DNA of 64,000 bases from Pseudonocardia broussonetiae (GCF_013155125.1 NZ_CP053564.1:7013501-7077500), one strand, 5' to 3'; positions 45,474 to 54,484 are shown, numbered from the stretch's first letter. Translations and numbers: made by a program. Notes: generated by a model not told the origin, from the letters alone.

Positions 45474-46975
45474 GCCGCCCTCCGGTCGCGGAAGTACAGC
45501 GCGGCCTCCACGTGCTCGGGATCGGGCCGGGCGGCCCCGGCCAGGTCGGCGAGCGTCCACGCGACCCGCAGGGCCCGGTCGGCCCCGCGCGCGGTGAGGG
45601 CCCCGGCGCGCATGCCGGCGTCGAGCGGCCGGACCGTGGCCCGGGCGAGGCCCCACCGGCCCCGCAGCTCGGGACCGGGCACCTCGGCGTTGGTGCGCCA
45701 CCCGCAGCCCGACCAGCGCTCGACCGCCGCCGCGCGGGCCGCGTGCACGCGCGCCGCGACCGTGGCCGTGTCCTCCCCGTCGGCCGCGGCCGCGAACGTG
45801 GTGACCGGGTACATGACGGCCCGCAGGTCGACGCGGTCGAGCAGCGGCCCGGACAGCCGGCCCAGGTAGCGGCGGCGCACCAGCGACGAGCAGACGCAGT
45901 CGCGGTCGTGGGCGGGCGCGCAGGGGCAGGGGTTGGCGGCGAGCACGAGCTGGAACCGCGCCGGGTAGCGCACGGTGCCCTCGGCCCGCGCGATGCGCAC
46001 CTCGCCCTCCTCCAGCGGCGTGCGCAGCGCGTCGAGCAGGTGCGCCCCGAACTCGGGCGCCTCGTCGAGGAACAGCACCCCGCGGTGCGCGAGCGACACC
46101 GCCCCGGGCCGGGCGAGGCCGCTCCCGCCGCCGACGAGCGCCGCCATCGAGCTGGAGTGGTGCGGCGCCTCGACCGGGGGCAGCGTGGCCAGTGGGGCCT
46201 CGGCCGGCAGCCGCCCGGCCACCGACCGCACCGCGGCCAGCGCCAGCGCGTCGGACCGGGCCAGCCGCGGCAGCAGCCCGACCAGGCGCTGCGCGAGCAT
46301 CGTCTTCCCCGTGCCGGGCGGGCCGATGAGCAGCAGGTGGTGCCCGCCCGCGGCGGCCACCTCCAGCGCGTGCCGGGCGTCGTCCTGCCCCACGACGTCG
46401 GCGAGGTCGGGCGGCTCGGGCCCGGTGCCGTCGACGACCGGACCGGGCACCTGCAGCGGCGAGCCGTCGCGCAGCCAGGCCAGCACCTCGCGCAGGTCGG
46501 CCGCGCCGAGCACCTCGATGTCGGGCACGAGCGCGGCCTCGGCCAGCGCCGCGACCGGCACCACCACGCGCCGCATCCGCGCGGCCCGGGCCGCCAGCAG
46601 CGCGGGCAGGACTCCCCGGACGGGGCGCAGCCGCCCGTCGAGCGCCAGCTCCCCGAGCAGGACCGTGCCGTCGAGCGCTGGCTGGGGCACGTGCTCGGCC
46701 GCGGCGAGCACGCAGCACGCGAGAGCCAGGTCGAACGCCGAGCCGGTCTTGCGCAGCGTGGCCGGGCTCAGCGCCAGCACGATCCGCTCGTTGGGCCACA
46801 CCAGCCCGGAGTTGACGACGGCCGCGCGCACCCGGTCGCGCGACTCCTGCAGCGCCGCGTCGGGCAGCCCCAGCAGGTGCACGCCGGGCAGCCCGCCCCC
46901 GATGTCGGCCTCGATCTCCACCACGTACCCGTCGACGCCGCGCAGCGCGACCGACCACCCCCGTGCGAGCCCCAT
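45470..46975 (-). CDS. comM: YifB/ComM family Mg-chelatase-like AAA+ ATPase
   Basis: ComM-type helicases promote branch migration during natural transformation. The 501-aa protein has the N-terminal ChlI domain (GLPGVHLLGLPDAALQESRD), Walker A in IGPPGTGKTMLAQR (~215), Walker B GVLFLDEAPEF, LVLAANPCPCA and a C-terminal Cys-containing stretch CVCSSLVRRRYLGRLSGPLL. ATG 46975 shares one base with the stop of the upstream yraN-like gene. Confidence 0.94.
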   Translation of the reverse strand: MGLARGWSVALRGVDGYVVEIEADIGGGLPGVHLLGLPDAALQESRDRVRAAVVNSGLVWPNERIVLALSPATLRKTGSAFDLALACCVLAAAEHVPQPALDGTVLLGELALDGRLRPVRGVLPALLAARAARMRRVVVPVAALAEAALVPDIEVLGAADLREVLAWLRDGSPLQVPGPVVDGTGPEPPDLADVVGQDDARHALEVAAAGGHHLLLIGPPGTGKTMLAQRLVGLLPRLARSDALALAAVRSVAGRLPAEAPLATLPPVEAPHHSSSMAALVGGGSGLARPGAVSLAHRGVLFLDEAPEFGAHLLDALRTPLEEGEVRIARAEGTVRYPARFQLVLAANPCPCAPAHDRDCVCSSLVRRRYLGRLSGPLLDRVDLRAVMYPVTTFAAAADGEDTATVAARVHAARAAAVERWSGCGWRTNAEVPGPELRGRWGLARATVRPLDAGMRAGALTARGADRALRVAWTLADLAGAARPDPEHVEAALYFRDRRAA

Positions 46976-47337
46976 CAGAAGGCTCCTTCGTAGTACTGCA
47001 CGGTGGCCGGGCGGCCCGGCTCGACCAGCACCGCGCAGACGTCGAACCGGACCTCCACCCACGGCACGCCGTGCTGGGCCAGCCAGCGCTGCGCGACCCG
47101 GCGGATCCGGCGCGCCTTCTGCCCCGTGACGGCCTCGGCGGGCTCGCCGTAGCGGGTGCCGGAGCGGGTCTTGACCTCGCAGACCACGAGGCGGCCGACG
47201 TCGGCGTCGGTGGCGACGACGTCGAGCTCACCCTCCCGGCACCGCCAGTTGCGGTCGAGGACCACCAGGCCCCGGCCCTGCAGGTACTCCACCGCGACGT
47301 CCTCGCCGCGGCGTCCGAGCTCGTCCTTCGCTGCCAT
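46975..47337 (-). CDS. UPF0102 (YraN) endonuclease-like protein
   Basis: The 120-aa protein has the UPF0102 pattern: LGRRGEDVAVEYLQGRGLVV, REGELDVVA with an acidic pair, and VCEVKTRSG, a PD-(D/E)xK arrangement. RRIRRVAQRWL follows. It is usually next to rnhB and comM, as here. The biochemical role is unproven. ATG 47337 is chosen although the frame reads on to 47415. Confidence 0.9.
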   Translation of the reverse strand: MAAKDELGRRGEDVAVEYLQGRGLVVLDRNWRCREGELDVVATDADVGRLVVCEVKTRSGTRYGEPAEAVTGQKARRIRRVAQRWLAQHGVPWVEVRFDVCAVLVEPGRPATVQYYEGAF

Positions 47338-47406
47338 GGACCCACCATGGGGCCGGGCGGACGCGCCGGCGGGACTTTCGGTTTTCTGTGGATGGACCGG
47401 GGTCGA

Positions 47407-47415
47407 TGTGGACAA
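47407..47415. promoter_or_regulatory. DnaA-box sequence
   Basis: TGTGGACAA is the exact complement of the actinobacterial DnaA box TTGTCCACA. It lies in the short gap between the DUF2469 and yraN-like genes. One box alone is not an origin; it may be regulatory or chance. Confidence 0.3.
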
Positions 47416-47421
47416 CCCGGC

Positions 47422-47745
47422 TCAGGAGCCGAACTGGTCGCCCTCCGGCAGCCGCAGGTCGGGCTTGTCGAGCTCCTCGACGTTGACGTCCTTGAACGTC
47501 AGCACCCGCACGTTCTTCACGAAGCGCGCCGGGCGGTACATGTCCCACACCCAGGCGTCGGACATGCGGACCTCGAAGTACACCTCGCCGTCGGCGTTGC
47601 GGGCCGCGACGTCGACGGAGTTGGCCAGGTAGAACCGCCGCTCGGTCTCCACGACGTAGGAGAACTGGGACACGATGTCCCGGTACTCCTTGTAGAGCGT
47701 GAGCTCCATCTCGGTCTCGTACTTCTCGAGATCCTCGGCGCTCAC
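47422..47745 (-). CDS. DUF2469 protein (Rv2901c-like)
   Basis: The 107-aa soluble protein matches the strongly conserved actinobacterial DUF2469 family: [40 protein letters not shown] and [17 protein letters not shown]. It is acidic and lacks membrane segments. Function is unknown. GTG 47745 overlaps the rnhB stop by 4 nt, so the two are translationally coupled. Confidence 0.93.
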   Translation of the reverse strand: MSAEDLEKYETEMELTLYKEYRDIVSQFSYVVETERRFYLANSVDVAARNADGEVYFEVRMSDAWVWDMYRPARFVKNVRVLTFKDVNVEELDKPDLRLPEGDQFGS

Positions 47746-48518
47746 AGCTCGGTCTCCTCGCTCACCCCGTCATTGTGGACCAGCACGGGCACGCGCCCGG
47801 CGGCAGGGAGGCGGGGCACCAGCTCGCCCCGCGCGGCGGCCCGCACGTTGACGAACGAGAAGCGGTGCACCGAGCTCGGTCCGTGCTCGGCCAGCGCCGC
47901 GTCGTGCACCGGCGTGCAGTAGCCCTTGTGCTCGGCGAAGCCGTACCGCGGGTGCTCGGCGTCGAGGCCGACCATGATCCGGTCCCGGGTCACCTTGGCG
48001 AGCACGGAGGCCGCCGCCACGCACGCCGCGACCTGGTCGCCCTTGGGCACGGCCAGGGCCGGGCGGCCGAAACCCCGCACCGGGAAGCCGTCGGTGAGCA
48101 CGTAGCCGGGAGGGGACGCGAGCCCCGCGACGGCCCGGCGCATCCCCTCGATGTTGGCGACGTGCACCCCGCGCCGGTCGACCTCCTCGGGCGGGATGAC
48201 GACGACGGCGTGGTCGAGAGCGCGCCGCCGGATCAGCGCGTAGTACTCCTCGCGCGCGGCGGCCGTGAGCAGCTTGGAGTCGGTGAGGCCGTCGAGCGCC
48301 CGCGCGTCGCCGGGCCGCAGGACGCAGGCGGCGACGACCAGCGGGCCCGCGCACGCCCCCCGCCCGGCCTCGTCGACGCCGGCGACCGGCCCGAGGCCGT
48401 GCCGGTGCAGCGTGGACTGCAGCGTCCAGCTCCCGGCGGAGCGCCGCACCACCGCACGGGTGGGACGCAGCTCCGCGGGCAGCAGGATCCGCGGGGAACG
48501 ACGACGACGGACGGGCAC
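47742..48518 (-). CDS. rnhB: ribonuclease HII
   Basis: RNase HII removes ribonucleotides from DNA. The 258-aa protein has the catalytic [18 protein letters not shown] (~43-60), [17 protein letters not shown] and [20 protein letters not shown] 48518 is preferred because GGAG lies 6 nt upstream; GTG 48536 is also possible. The C-terminal ~25 residues are variable. It follows lepB by about 40 nt. Confidence 0.94.
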   Translation of the reverse strand: MPVRRRRSPRILLPAELRPTRAVVRRSAGSWTLQSTLHRHGLGPVAGVDEAGRGACAGPLVVAACVLRPGDARALDGLTDSKLLTAAAREEYYALIRRRALDHAVVVIPPEEVDRRGVHVANIEGMRRAVAGLASPPGYVLTDGFPVRGFGRPALAVPKGDQVAACVAAASVLAKVTRDRIMVGLDAEHPRYGFAEHKGYCTPVHDAALAEHGPSSVHRFSFVNVRAAARGELVPRLPAAGRVPVLVHNDGVSEETEL

Positions 48519-48555
48519 GAACGCTCCGGGACTCACAGGACCGGCCGGACGACGG

Positions 48556-50121
48556 TCAGGGCAGGAAGGTCTCGCCGCGCTCGGCGCGGCGGCGCCAGAA
48601 GGCCAGCGGCAGCGTACCCAGCATCCCCATCGCGAGCGGGAGGCCCGCACCCGCCCCCGCACCCATGCCGACGGCCCGGTCGGGCTGCGGGTCGATCGCG
48701 TCGACCCACCCGAACCGGCCGAACGGCAGGACGATGAGCCGGGCCTGGCCGATGACGTTCTCCACCGGCACGGGGCCGTGCCCCACCGCCCGGGAGTCGG
48801 ACGAGTTGTTGCGGCTGTCGCCCATCATCCAGAGCTGGCCCTCGGGGACCGTCACCGCGTCGAACCGCTGCTCGCGGGCCGGGCCGGCCTCGGGCAGGAA
48901 GTAGACGTAGGGCTCGGTGAGGGGCTCGCCGTCGACGAGGAGCCGGTCGCGGCTGTCGCAGCACTGCACCGTCTGGCCGCCGACGGCGATGACGCGCTTG
49001 ACGAAGTCCTTCTCGTCGGGCGGCGCGAGGCCGATCAGCGAGCCGAACTGCTGCAGGCCGTTGACGATCGCATTGTCGGACTGCGGCACCGAGAACTCGG
49101 TGTTGATCCAGCCCTCGGGGCCGCGGAAGACGACGACGTCGCCGGGCTGCGGGCTGGTGAAGCGGTAGGTGACCTTGTCGACGAGCACCCGGTCGTTGTT
49201 GCAGCCGGTGCAGCCGTGCAGCGTGGTCTCCATCGACCCGGACGGGATGACGTAGACCTTCGCCAGGAACGTCTGGATGAGGAACGTGAGCACCAGGGCG
49301 ACGACGATCAGCAGCGGCAGCTCGCGCCAGAAGTTCTCGCGGCGCCGACGGCCGGGGCGGGCCTTCTTGCCGCCGCGCGCGGCGGCGGCCTCGGCCTGGT
49401 ACTCCGACGCGGGCCGGGACCCGGCGCTGGCCCCCGCGCGGCGGCGGTGGCGTCCGGGCAACTCGGTGGCGGTGCCCGGGGGCGCGGCGGGCGACTCGTC
49501 GGCGAGTGCGGCGTCGGAGGGCGCCGCGCCGGGTGCGGGGTCGGCGGGGGCGGGATCGGCGGGAGCCGTAGCGTCCCGGACCGGATCGCCGTGGACCTCG
49601 GTCGGCTCGTCGTCGCCGGGGACCTGCCGGACGGGCGCCGACGGCGGGCGGGACCCGCGGACGGGCGGCGGGACCACGCCGTAGCGGCTGGGGCCCCGGC
49701 CGGTGCCGCCGGCCTGTGGGGGGCCGGGACGCCGGACACCGCCGGTGCCGTTCCCGTTGGCGGGAGGTGCAGCCCGGTTCAGGGGCGTGCCGCCGTTGCC
49801 GGGCGTGCTCCCGTTGCCGGGCGTGCTCCCGTTGCCGGTAGCGCCGCCGGTGCGGCGGCCGCCCGCGGACGACCCGTTGAGCGGAGCCCGCGGACCGGAC
49901 GGCGGCAGGGGCGGACGCATCCCGGAGACCGGGGGCGCACCCGTGCCCCGACGCGGTCCGTCGGACCGCCGGCCGGGGGCGTCCTCGTCGTCGTCGCGGC
50001 TGGTCGGCTGCCCTCCGGGCGGCGTGCGCACCGCGTGCCGGGACCCCGCTGGACCGGCCGGCGAGAAGCGCTGCGGTCGGGCCCGCCGGTCGTCGGGGAG
50101 CTCGGGGAGGGCCACGGCCAC
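48556..50121 (-). CDS. lepB: signal peptidase I with long disordered N-terminal extension
   Basis: LepB cleaves signal peptides at the outer membrane face. The catalytic Ser is in [13 protein letters not shown] and the Lys in [26 protein letters not shown] is the last conserved box. A single membrane helix ([20 protein letters not shown], ~270-289) precedes them. The first ~260 residues are Pro/Gly/Ser-rich, charged and repetitive, including [18 protein letters not shown] from three 15-bp repeats. A second hydrophobic stretch ([17 protein letters not shown]) is near the C-terminus. The extension would lie in the cytoplasm; ATG codons inside it are alternative starts. Confidence 0.92.
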   Translation of the reverse strand: MAVALPELPDDRRARPQRFSPAGPAGSRHAVRTPPGGQPTSRDDDEDAPGRRSDGPRRGTGAPPVSGMRPPLPPSGPRAPLNGSSAGGRRTGGATGNGSTPGNGSTPGNGGTPLNRAAPPANGNGTGGVRRPGPPQAGGTGRGPSRYGVVPPPVRGSRPPSAPVRQVPGDDEPTEVHGDPVRDATAPADPAPADPAPGAAPSDAALADESPAAPPGTATELPGRHRRRAGASAGSRPASEYQAEAAAARGGKKARPGRRRRENFWRELPLLIVVALVLTFLIQTFLAKVYVIPSGSMETTLHGCTGCNNDRVLVDKVTYRFTSPQPGDVVVFRGPEGWINTEFSVPQSDNAIVNGLQQFGSLIGLAPPDEKDFVKRVIAVGGQTVQCCDSRDRLLVDGEPLTEPYVYFLPEAGPAREQRFDAVTVPEGQLWMMGDSRNNSSDSRAVGHGPVPVENVIGQARLIVLPFGRFGWVDAIDPQPDRAVGMGAGAGAGLPLAMGMLGTLPLAFWRRRAERGETFLP

Positions 50122-50148
50122 GAGGCTACGGCAACGAGTGCGCGTCGG

Positions 50149-50508
50149 TCAGGACGCGGACGTGCGCTCGCGCTTCTCCTTGATCTTCGCGGCCTTGCCG
50201 CGCAGGTCACGGAGGTAGTACAGCTTGGCGCGCCGGACGTCACCACGGGTGAAGATCTCGATGCGCTCGAGGTTCGGGGAGTGCACCGGGAAGGTGCGCT
50301 CGACGCCGACGCCGAAGGAGACCTTGCGGACCGTGAAGGTCTCGCGGGCGCCCGCGCCGTGGCGGCGGATGACGACGCCCTGGAAGATCTGGACGCGGGA
50401 GCGGGTGCCCTCGATGACCTTCACGTGCACCTTGAGCGTGTCGCCCGGCCGGAAGGCGGGGATGTCGGGGCGCAGCATCTGTGCGTCCAGTGCGTCCAGG
50501 GTGTTCAT
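50149..50508 (-). CDS. rplS: 50S ribosomal protein L19
   Basis: The 119-aa protein has the L19 core [32 protein letters not shown] and [17 protein letters not shown], ending [17 protein letters not shown] 50508 ([10 protein letters not shown]) is the family start. It is separated by 138 nt from trmD, with a perfect 12-bp palindrome GCAGGCGCCTGC at 50583-50594 in the gap. Confidence 0.97.
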   Translation of the reverse strand: MNTLDALDAQMLRPDIPAFRPGDTLKVHVKVIEGTRSRVQIFQGVVIRRHGAGARETFTVRKVSFGVGVERTFPVHSPNLERIEIFTRGDVRRAKLYYLRDLRGKAAKIKEKRERTSAS

Positions 50509-50646
50509 CGCGGAGATCCGTCCTCGGTTCGAATAGCGGTCGTGCGGTACCGACAAGTTCCGGTGCGCGCATCGGGGCGCGGGCAGGCGCCTGCGGGCGC
50601 AGCAGCTCGGGTTCCATGATGCCAGACGCGTCCCGGCGGGCCGAAC

Positions 50647-51387
50647 TCACCCGTCCAGGCCGGCCAGGAACGCGCGGTCGGTGCGGTCGAGCGCGTGGTC
50701 GGGCAGGGCGTCGAGCAGGTCGGGGCGCCGCGCCGCGGTGCGCTCCAGCGCCCGGTCGCGGCGCCACCGGGCGATGGCGGCGTGGTTGCCGCTGCGCAGC
50801 ACGTCGGGCACGTCCAGGCCGCGCCACGACACCGGGCGCGTGTAGGCGGGGCCCTCCAGCAGGCCGTCGGAGAAGGAGTCCTCCTGCGCGGACACCGGGT
50901 TGCCCAGCACGCCGGGCAGCAGCCGCACCACCGCCTCGACCATGACGAGCACCGCCACCTCGCCCCCGACCAGCACGTAGTCGCCGATGCTCACCTCGTC
51001 GACCGGCATCCGCTGCGCGTAGGCGTCGACGACGCGCTGGTCGATGCCCTCGTACCGCCCGCAGGCGAACACCAGCCGCTCCTCCCCCGCCCAGGCCTGC
51101 GCGGTGGCCTGCGTGAACGGTCGCCCGGCCGGCGTCGGGACGACGAGCCGCGCGGGCGCGTCGCCGAGGACGGCGTCGAGGGCCTCCCCCCAGACCTGCG
51201 GGCGCATCACCATCCCGGGGCCGCCGCCGTACGGGGAGTCGTCGACGGCCTGGTGCACGTCGTGGGTCCAGTCGCGGAGGTCGTGCACCCCGAGCTCGAC
51301 GAGCCCGGCCTCGATCGCGCGCCCGAGCAGCGCCTCCCGCAGCGGCGCCAGGTAGCCGGGGAAGATGGTGACGACGTCGATCCGCAC
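50647..51387 (-). CDS. trmD: tRNA (guanine-N1)-methyltransferase
   Basis: TrmD makes m1G37 in tRNAs, preventing +1 frameshifts, and is essential in most bacteria. The 246-aa protein has [31 protein letters not shown], the trefoil-knot SAM site [20 protein letters not shown] and [16 protein letters not shown] 51387 is only 19 nt past the Clp_N gene stop. It is cut off from rimM by an inserted module, so its nearest upstream promoter is the regulated one at 52201-52229. Confidence 0.96.
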   Translation of the reverse strand: MRIDVVTIFPGYLAPLREALLGRAIEAGLVELGVHDLRDWTHDVHQAVDDSPYGGGPGMVMRPQVWGEALDAVLGDAPARLVVPTPAGRPFTQATAQAWAGEERLVFACGRYEGIDQRVVDAYAQRMPVDEVSIGDYVLVGGEVAVLVMVEAVVRLLPGVLGNPVSAQEDSFSDGLLEGPAYTRPVSWRGLDVPDVLRSGNHAAIARWRRDRALERTAARRPDLLDALPDHALDRTDRAFLAGLDG

Positions 51388-51406
51388 CCGGCGATGCTAG
51401 GCCTGC

Positions 51407-51964
51407 TCAGCCCGCGCGCCGCCCCCGCACCAGCTCCTCGACCATGATCCGCGCGGTGTCCAGCCGGGCGCCGCGCGCGAGCAGGATCGTCTGCGCCGAG
51501 CCCTCGGCGTGCAGGAGTCCGAGCAGGATGTGCTCGCAGCCGATGTAGTCGTGCTTGAGGCGCAGGGCCTCGCGCAGCGCGAGCTCCAGCACCTTCTTCG
51601 CGCCGCGGTCGAACGGGATGTGCCCCGCGAACCAGCGCCTCCCCCGCGACCGCGCGCGGTCGAGCGCGCCGGGCCCGAAGGCGTCCTCGACCTGGCGGCG
51701 CACCTCGTCGAGGTCGATCCCCAGCGTCGACAGCGCCTCGGCGTCGGCCGGGCCGAGCCCGCCGCGCAGCGCGTCGACGTCGGCGCGCACGGCCGCGGCG
51801 TCGACGCTGTGCCCCTCGAGGACGGTGAGCGCCAGGTTGCCCGGCACGGCGTAGAGCGCGACCAGCAGGTGCTCGGTGCGGATCGCGTCGGCGTGGCGCT
51901 GCCGCGACTCCTCCTGCGCCCCCACGACGACCTGCCGCGCCTTGTCGGTGAACCTCTCGAACAT
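51407..51964 (-). CDS. Clp_N repeat-only protein, ClpC2-like C-terminal half
   Basis: The 185-aa protein has two Clp_N-type repeats like the substrate-binding domain of ClpC: MFERFTDKARQVVVGAQEES with HADAIRTEHLLVALYA, then FDRGAKKVLELALREALRLK with YIGCEHILLGLLHAEG. It has no Walker motifs, so it cannot unfold proteins. Its second repeat resembles M. tuberculosis ClpC2 (Rv2667), reported to bind ClpC1-targeting antibiotics and regulate itself. A decoy or sensor role is inferred. GAGGGG precedes ATG 51964; the HTH gene ends 13 nt upstream. Confidence 0.85.
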   Translation of the reverse strand: MFERFTDKARQVVVGAQEESRQRHADAIRTEHLLVALYAVPGNLALTVLEGHSVDAAAVRADVDALRGGLGPADAEALSTLGIDLDEVRRQVEDAFGPGALDRARSRGRRWFAGHIPFDRGAKKVLELALREALRLKHDYIGCEHILLGLLHAEGSAQTILLARGARLDTARIMVEELVRGRRAG

Positions 51965-51977
51965 CGTCGAACCCCTC

Positions 51978-52193
51978 TCAGAACCCGAACCGGCGGTACT
52001 TCTTGTGGACGGCCTGGCGGCTCACGCGCAGGACCTCGGCGATCTGCTGCCACGACCACCCCTGGTCGCGCGCGTTGCTCACCTGCAGCTCCTCCAGCGA
52101 CTCCAGCAGCCCCCGCAGGGAGGCCACCGCCGCCAGCCCGACGGCCGGGTCCCTGCTGGACGCCGCCGCCGCGACCTTCGTGGCATCACTCAT
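51978..52193 (-). CDS. small helix-turn-helix protein, ClpC2-like N-terminal half
   Basis: The 71-aa protein is a helical segment (PAVGLAAVASLRGLLESLEE) followed by a Hin/sigma-4-like helix-turn-helix, DQGWSWQQIAEVLRVSRQAV then HKKYRRFG. The same pattern, S-W-x-x-I-G/A then T/S-x-Q-A-x-x-K, is at the N-terminus of ClpC2. ATG 52193 begins 7 nt after TAGGTT, so the message is leaderless. Two perfect palindromes over the promoter suggest autorepression. It is co-transcribed with the Clp_N gene. Confidence 0.85.
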   Translation of the reverse strand: MSDATKVAAAASSRDPAVGLAAVASLRGLLESLEELQVSNARDQGWSWQQIAEVLRVSRQAVHKKYRRFGF

Positions 52194-52197
52194 GGAC

Positions 52198-52213
52198 GTC
52201 AACCTACGTTGAC
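52198..52213. promoter_or_regulatory. operator A, GTCAAC-N4-GTTGAC
   Basis: A perfect 6-bp inverted repeat with spacer CTAC. It covers the -10 box of the HTH-Clp_N promoter. Its centre is 27 bp from that of operator B. Confidence 0.8.
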
Positions 52214-52229
52214 GGCGCGGGCATGTCAA
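52201..52229 (-). promoter_or_regulatory. leaderless promoter of the HTH-Clp_N-trmD transcript
   Basis: On the minus strand TTGACA (52229-52224) and TAGGTT (52206-52201) are separated by exactly 17 nt. The -35 is consensus and the -10 fits TANNNT. The -10 ends 7 nt before ATG 52193. Both boxes overlap the palindromic operators. Confidence 0.8.
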
Positions 52230-52240
52230 CCGGAGTTGAC
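52225..52240. promoter_or_regulatory. operator B, GTCAAC-N4-GTTGAC
   Basis: A second perfect copy with spacer CGGA. It overlaps the -35 box of the HTH promoter. It lies about 90 bp upstream of the divergent hydrolase gene, which could share the control. Confidence 0.8.
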
Positions 52241-52330
52241 GTCGTCCGGCCCGTGGCGTTGCGACGCGACCGCAACCCCCGCGCAACCGCGCCCCGCACC
52301 CTCGTGCGTCACCGGTGTGAGGAGGGCGGC

Positions 52331-53014
52331 ATGACCACCTACGTGCTCGTGCACGGCGGGTTCGTCGACGGCTGGTACTGGGGAGCGACGGCGGCGCGAC
52401 TGGAGGCGCAGGGGCACCGCGTGCTCGTCGCGGAGCTGCCCAGCACCGGGGCCGACCCGTCCGCGCTGGGCGGGCTCGACGACGACGTGGCGGAGGTCCG
52501 CAGGTGCGTCGCCGCGACGGGCGACCCCGTGGTGCTGGTCGGGCACTCCTACAGCGGGCTGGTGATCACCGACGCCGCGGACGAGCCGGGCGTCACCCAC
52601 CGCGTCTACGTCTCGGCATTCTGGCCCGAGCGGGGCCGGTCGCTGATGGACCTGGCCACGGGCCCGCTCGACTGGATCGTGCCGAGCGAGGACGGCGCGG
52701 CCGTCCGCGTCACCGACGACGTGGACCGCGCGGTCGAGGTGCTGTGCGCCGATCTCGACCCCGCGCGGCGGGCCGAGTGGTTCGGGCACCTCCTGTACTC
52801 CGCCGCGTCGGTCATGGGCACCCCGGCGACCGCCCCCGGCAGCGGTCACCCGGTGACCTACGTCGTGCTGGAGGAGGACGGCGCGCTGCTCCCGGAGCTG
52901 CAGGAGTCCATGGCCGCACGCGCCGACCGGGTCGAGCGGATGCCGACCTCGCACTGCCCGCAGCTCGTCGACCCGGACGGGCTCGCCGCCGTCCTGTCCC
53001 GGGCCGGGGCCTGA
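52331..53014 (+). CDS. alpha/beta hydrolase (esterase EstC/methylesterase-like)
   Basis: The 227-aa protein is a compact alpha/beta-hydrolase: YVLVHGGFVDGWYWGATAAR (~4-23), the nucleophile elbow VLVGHSYSGLVI (~67-78) and the His in MPTSHCPQLVDPD. It resembles salicylate-esterase/hydroxynitrile-lyase-type hydrolases; substrate unknown. GGAGGG lies 6 nt before ATG 52331. It is divergent from the HTH-Clp_N pair and both interrupt the usual rimM-trmD junction. Confidence 0.85.
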   Translation: MTTYVLVHGGFVDGWYWGATAARLEAQGHRVLVAELPSTGADPSALGGLDDDVAEVRRCVAATGDPVVLVGHSYSGLVITDAADEPGVTHRVYVSAFWPERGRSLMDLATGPLDWIVPSEDGAAVRVTDDVDRAVEVLCADLDPARRAEWFGHLLYSAASVMGTPATAPGSGHPVTYVVLEEDGALLPELQESMAARADRVERMPTSHCPQLVDPDGLAAVLSRAGA

Positions 53015-53021
53015 GCGGCGC

Positions 53022-53564
53022 TCACTCGGGGTCGAGCAGGCCCTCGGGCGGGGTGAGGACGACCCGGCCCCCGTCGAGGTCGACGGTGGGGACGATGGCG
53101 TGCACGAACGGCACGAGCGCGTCGCCCTCGGGGCGGGTGAGCACGAGCAGGTCGCCGGCGGGGCCGTGCAGGATCTCGCGGACGGTGCCGACGGTCGTGC
53201 CGTCCTCGAGCTCGGCGCGCAGGCCCTCGAGCTCGTGGTCGTGGAACTCGTCGGGGTCCTCGGTGGGCGCCAGCTCCGCGGCCCGCACGAGCAGGCGGGT
53301 GCCGCGCCACTGCTCGGCGGCGGTGCGGTCGGGGACCTCGACGAACCGGACGAGCAGCTTCCCGGAGTGGTCACGGGTGGACTCGACGGTCAGGACGGCG
53401 TCGGGGACGCCCGCCCGACGCGCGACGAGCGCCTCGCCGGGGGCGAAGCGCTCGTCGGGTGAGTCGGTGCGGACGTCGACGCCGAGCTCGCCGCGCAGCC
53501 CGTGCGCCCGCACCACGACGCCGACGAGGAGCTCGCCGGCGCGTCCGCGGACGGGTGCGGGCAC
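53022..53564 (-). CDS. rimM: 16S rRNA processing protein RimM
   Basis: RimM helps mature the 30S subunit head. The 180-aa protein has the RimM domain (LLVGVVVRAHGLRGELGVDV) and a PRC-barrel (EFHDHELEGLRAELEDGTTV, then DLLVLTRPEGDALVPFV). GTG 53564 lies 8 nt after the khpA stop. The C-terminus is 7 nt from the convergent hydrolase gene, so transcripts from rpsP probably end here. Confidence 0.95.
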   Translation of the reverse strand: MPAPVRGRAGELLVGVVVRAHGLRGELGVDVRTDSPDERFAPGEALVARRAGVPDAVLTVESTRDHSGKLLVRFVEVPDRTAAEQWRGTRLLVRAAELAPTEDPDEFHDHELEGLRAELEDGTTVGTVREILHGPAGDLLVLTRPEGDALVPFVHAIVPTVDLDGGRVVLTPPEGLLDPE

Positions 53565-53572
53565 GGCGGGAC

Positions 53573-53812
53573 CTAGCGGTCGGTGTCGACGACGTCGACG
53601 CGCACGCCGCGCCCGCCGATACCGCCGACGACGGTGCGCAGTGCGGTGGCCGTGCGGCCACCCCGGCCGATGACCTTGCCCAGGTCCTCCGGGTGGACCC
53701 GCACCTCGAGGGTGCGGCCGCGGCGGCTGGTGACCAGGTCGACCTGCACCTCGTCGGGGTGATCGACGATCCCCCGGACCAGGTGCTCCAGTGCGTCGGC
53801 CAGGACCGTCAC
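53573..53812 (-). CDS. khpA: KH-domain RNA-binding protein KhpA
   Basis: The 79-aa protein is a single KH domain with the GxxG loop in KVIGRGGRTATAL and begins LADALEHLVRGIVDHPD. KhpA proteins bind structured RNAs and influence cell-envelope or ribosomal functions. Order rpsP-khpA-rimM is conserved in Gram-positives. GTG 53812 is the start. Confidence 0.94.
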   Translation of the reverse strand: MTVLADALEHLVRGIVDHPDEVQVDLVTSRRGRTLEVRVHPEDLGKVIGRGGRTATALRTVVGGIGGRGVRVDVVDTDR

Positions 53813-53885
53813 GAGTCCTCCTCGCTCACGCTCGTCGGCCTCGCGACCGAACGTGCTGTGCTCAACGGTGAGCTCGCAAGCTCGC

Positions 53886-54341
53886 TCACGCCTCGGCCGG
53901 GGCCTCGTCGGCCTGGGGGGCCTCGGCGGCGGCGTCGTCGGCCTTGGGCCGGCGGTCGGCCTTCTTCCGGGCCGTGGTGGCCTCGGTGGTCGGCTCCTCG
54001 TTGGCCGCGGCCAGCGCGGCGTTGAAGCGCGCGAGCTTGTCGACCTTCTCCGGCTGCGGCTTCAGGGTGCCCTCGGCGCCCGGCAGGCCCTTGAACTTCT
54101 GCCAGTCGCCGGTGATCTCCAGCAGGTGCTGCACCGGGTCGGTGGGCTGCGCGCCCACGCCGAGCCAGTACTGCGCGCGCTCGGAGTCGACCTCGATGAG
54201 GCTCGGCTCGTTCTTCGGGTGGTACTTGCCGATGGTCTCGATCGCCCGGCCGCTGCGGCGGTTGCGGGCGTCGGCGACGACGATGCGGTAGTACGGCTGG
54301 CGGATCTTGCCCAGACGCATCAGCTTGATCTTGACGGCCAC
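53886..54341 (-). CDS. rpsP: 30S ribosomal protein S16
   Basis: The 151-aa protein begins [20 protein letters not shown] and contains [20 protein letters not shown]. The S16 core ends near residue 100; the Ala/Glu/Asp-rich tail (~45 residues) is lineage-specific. GTG 54341 is the start and AGGGAG lies 12 nt upstream. The preceding 54342-54484 gap serves as leader/promoter; no clear promoter boxes are seen. Confidence 0.96.
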   Translation of the reverse strand: MAVKIKLMRLGKIRQPYYRIVVADARNRRSGRAIETIGKYHPKNEPSLIEVDSERAQYWLGVGAQPTDPVQHLLEITGDWQKFKGLPGAEGTLKPQPEKVDKLARFNAALAAANEEPTTEATTARKKADRRPKADDAAAEAPQADEAPAEA

Positions 54342-54484
54342 GCTCTTGACTGCTCCCTGGATCGGTACTTCGGCGATGAGGCCGCGCTGCTCGCGTGGGG
54401 TTACGGGCTGCGCGTCGCTCGAACGTTGTGGCCGCGGCTGGTAGAGGGCCGACCGCGGGGCCGACACACCATTGTGCCAGACGC

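Noticed and set aside
53813..53885. GTGAGC...GCTCAC repeat in the rpsP-khpA gap considered as an operator
   Set aside because: The arms are only 6 bp and the surrounding GAGC words are abundant in this GC-rich DNA, so the pattern is not distinctive.
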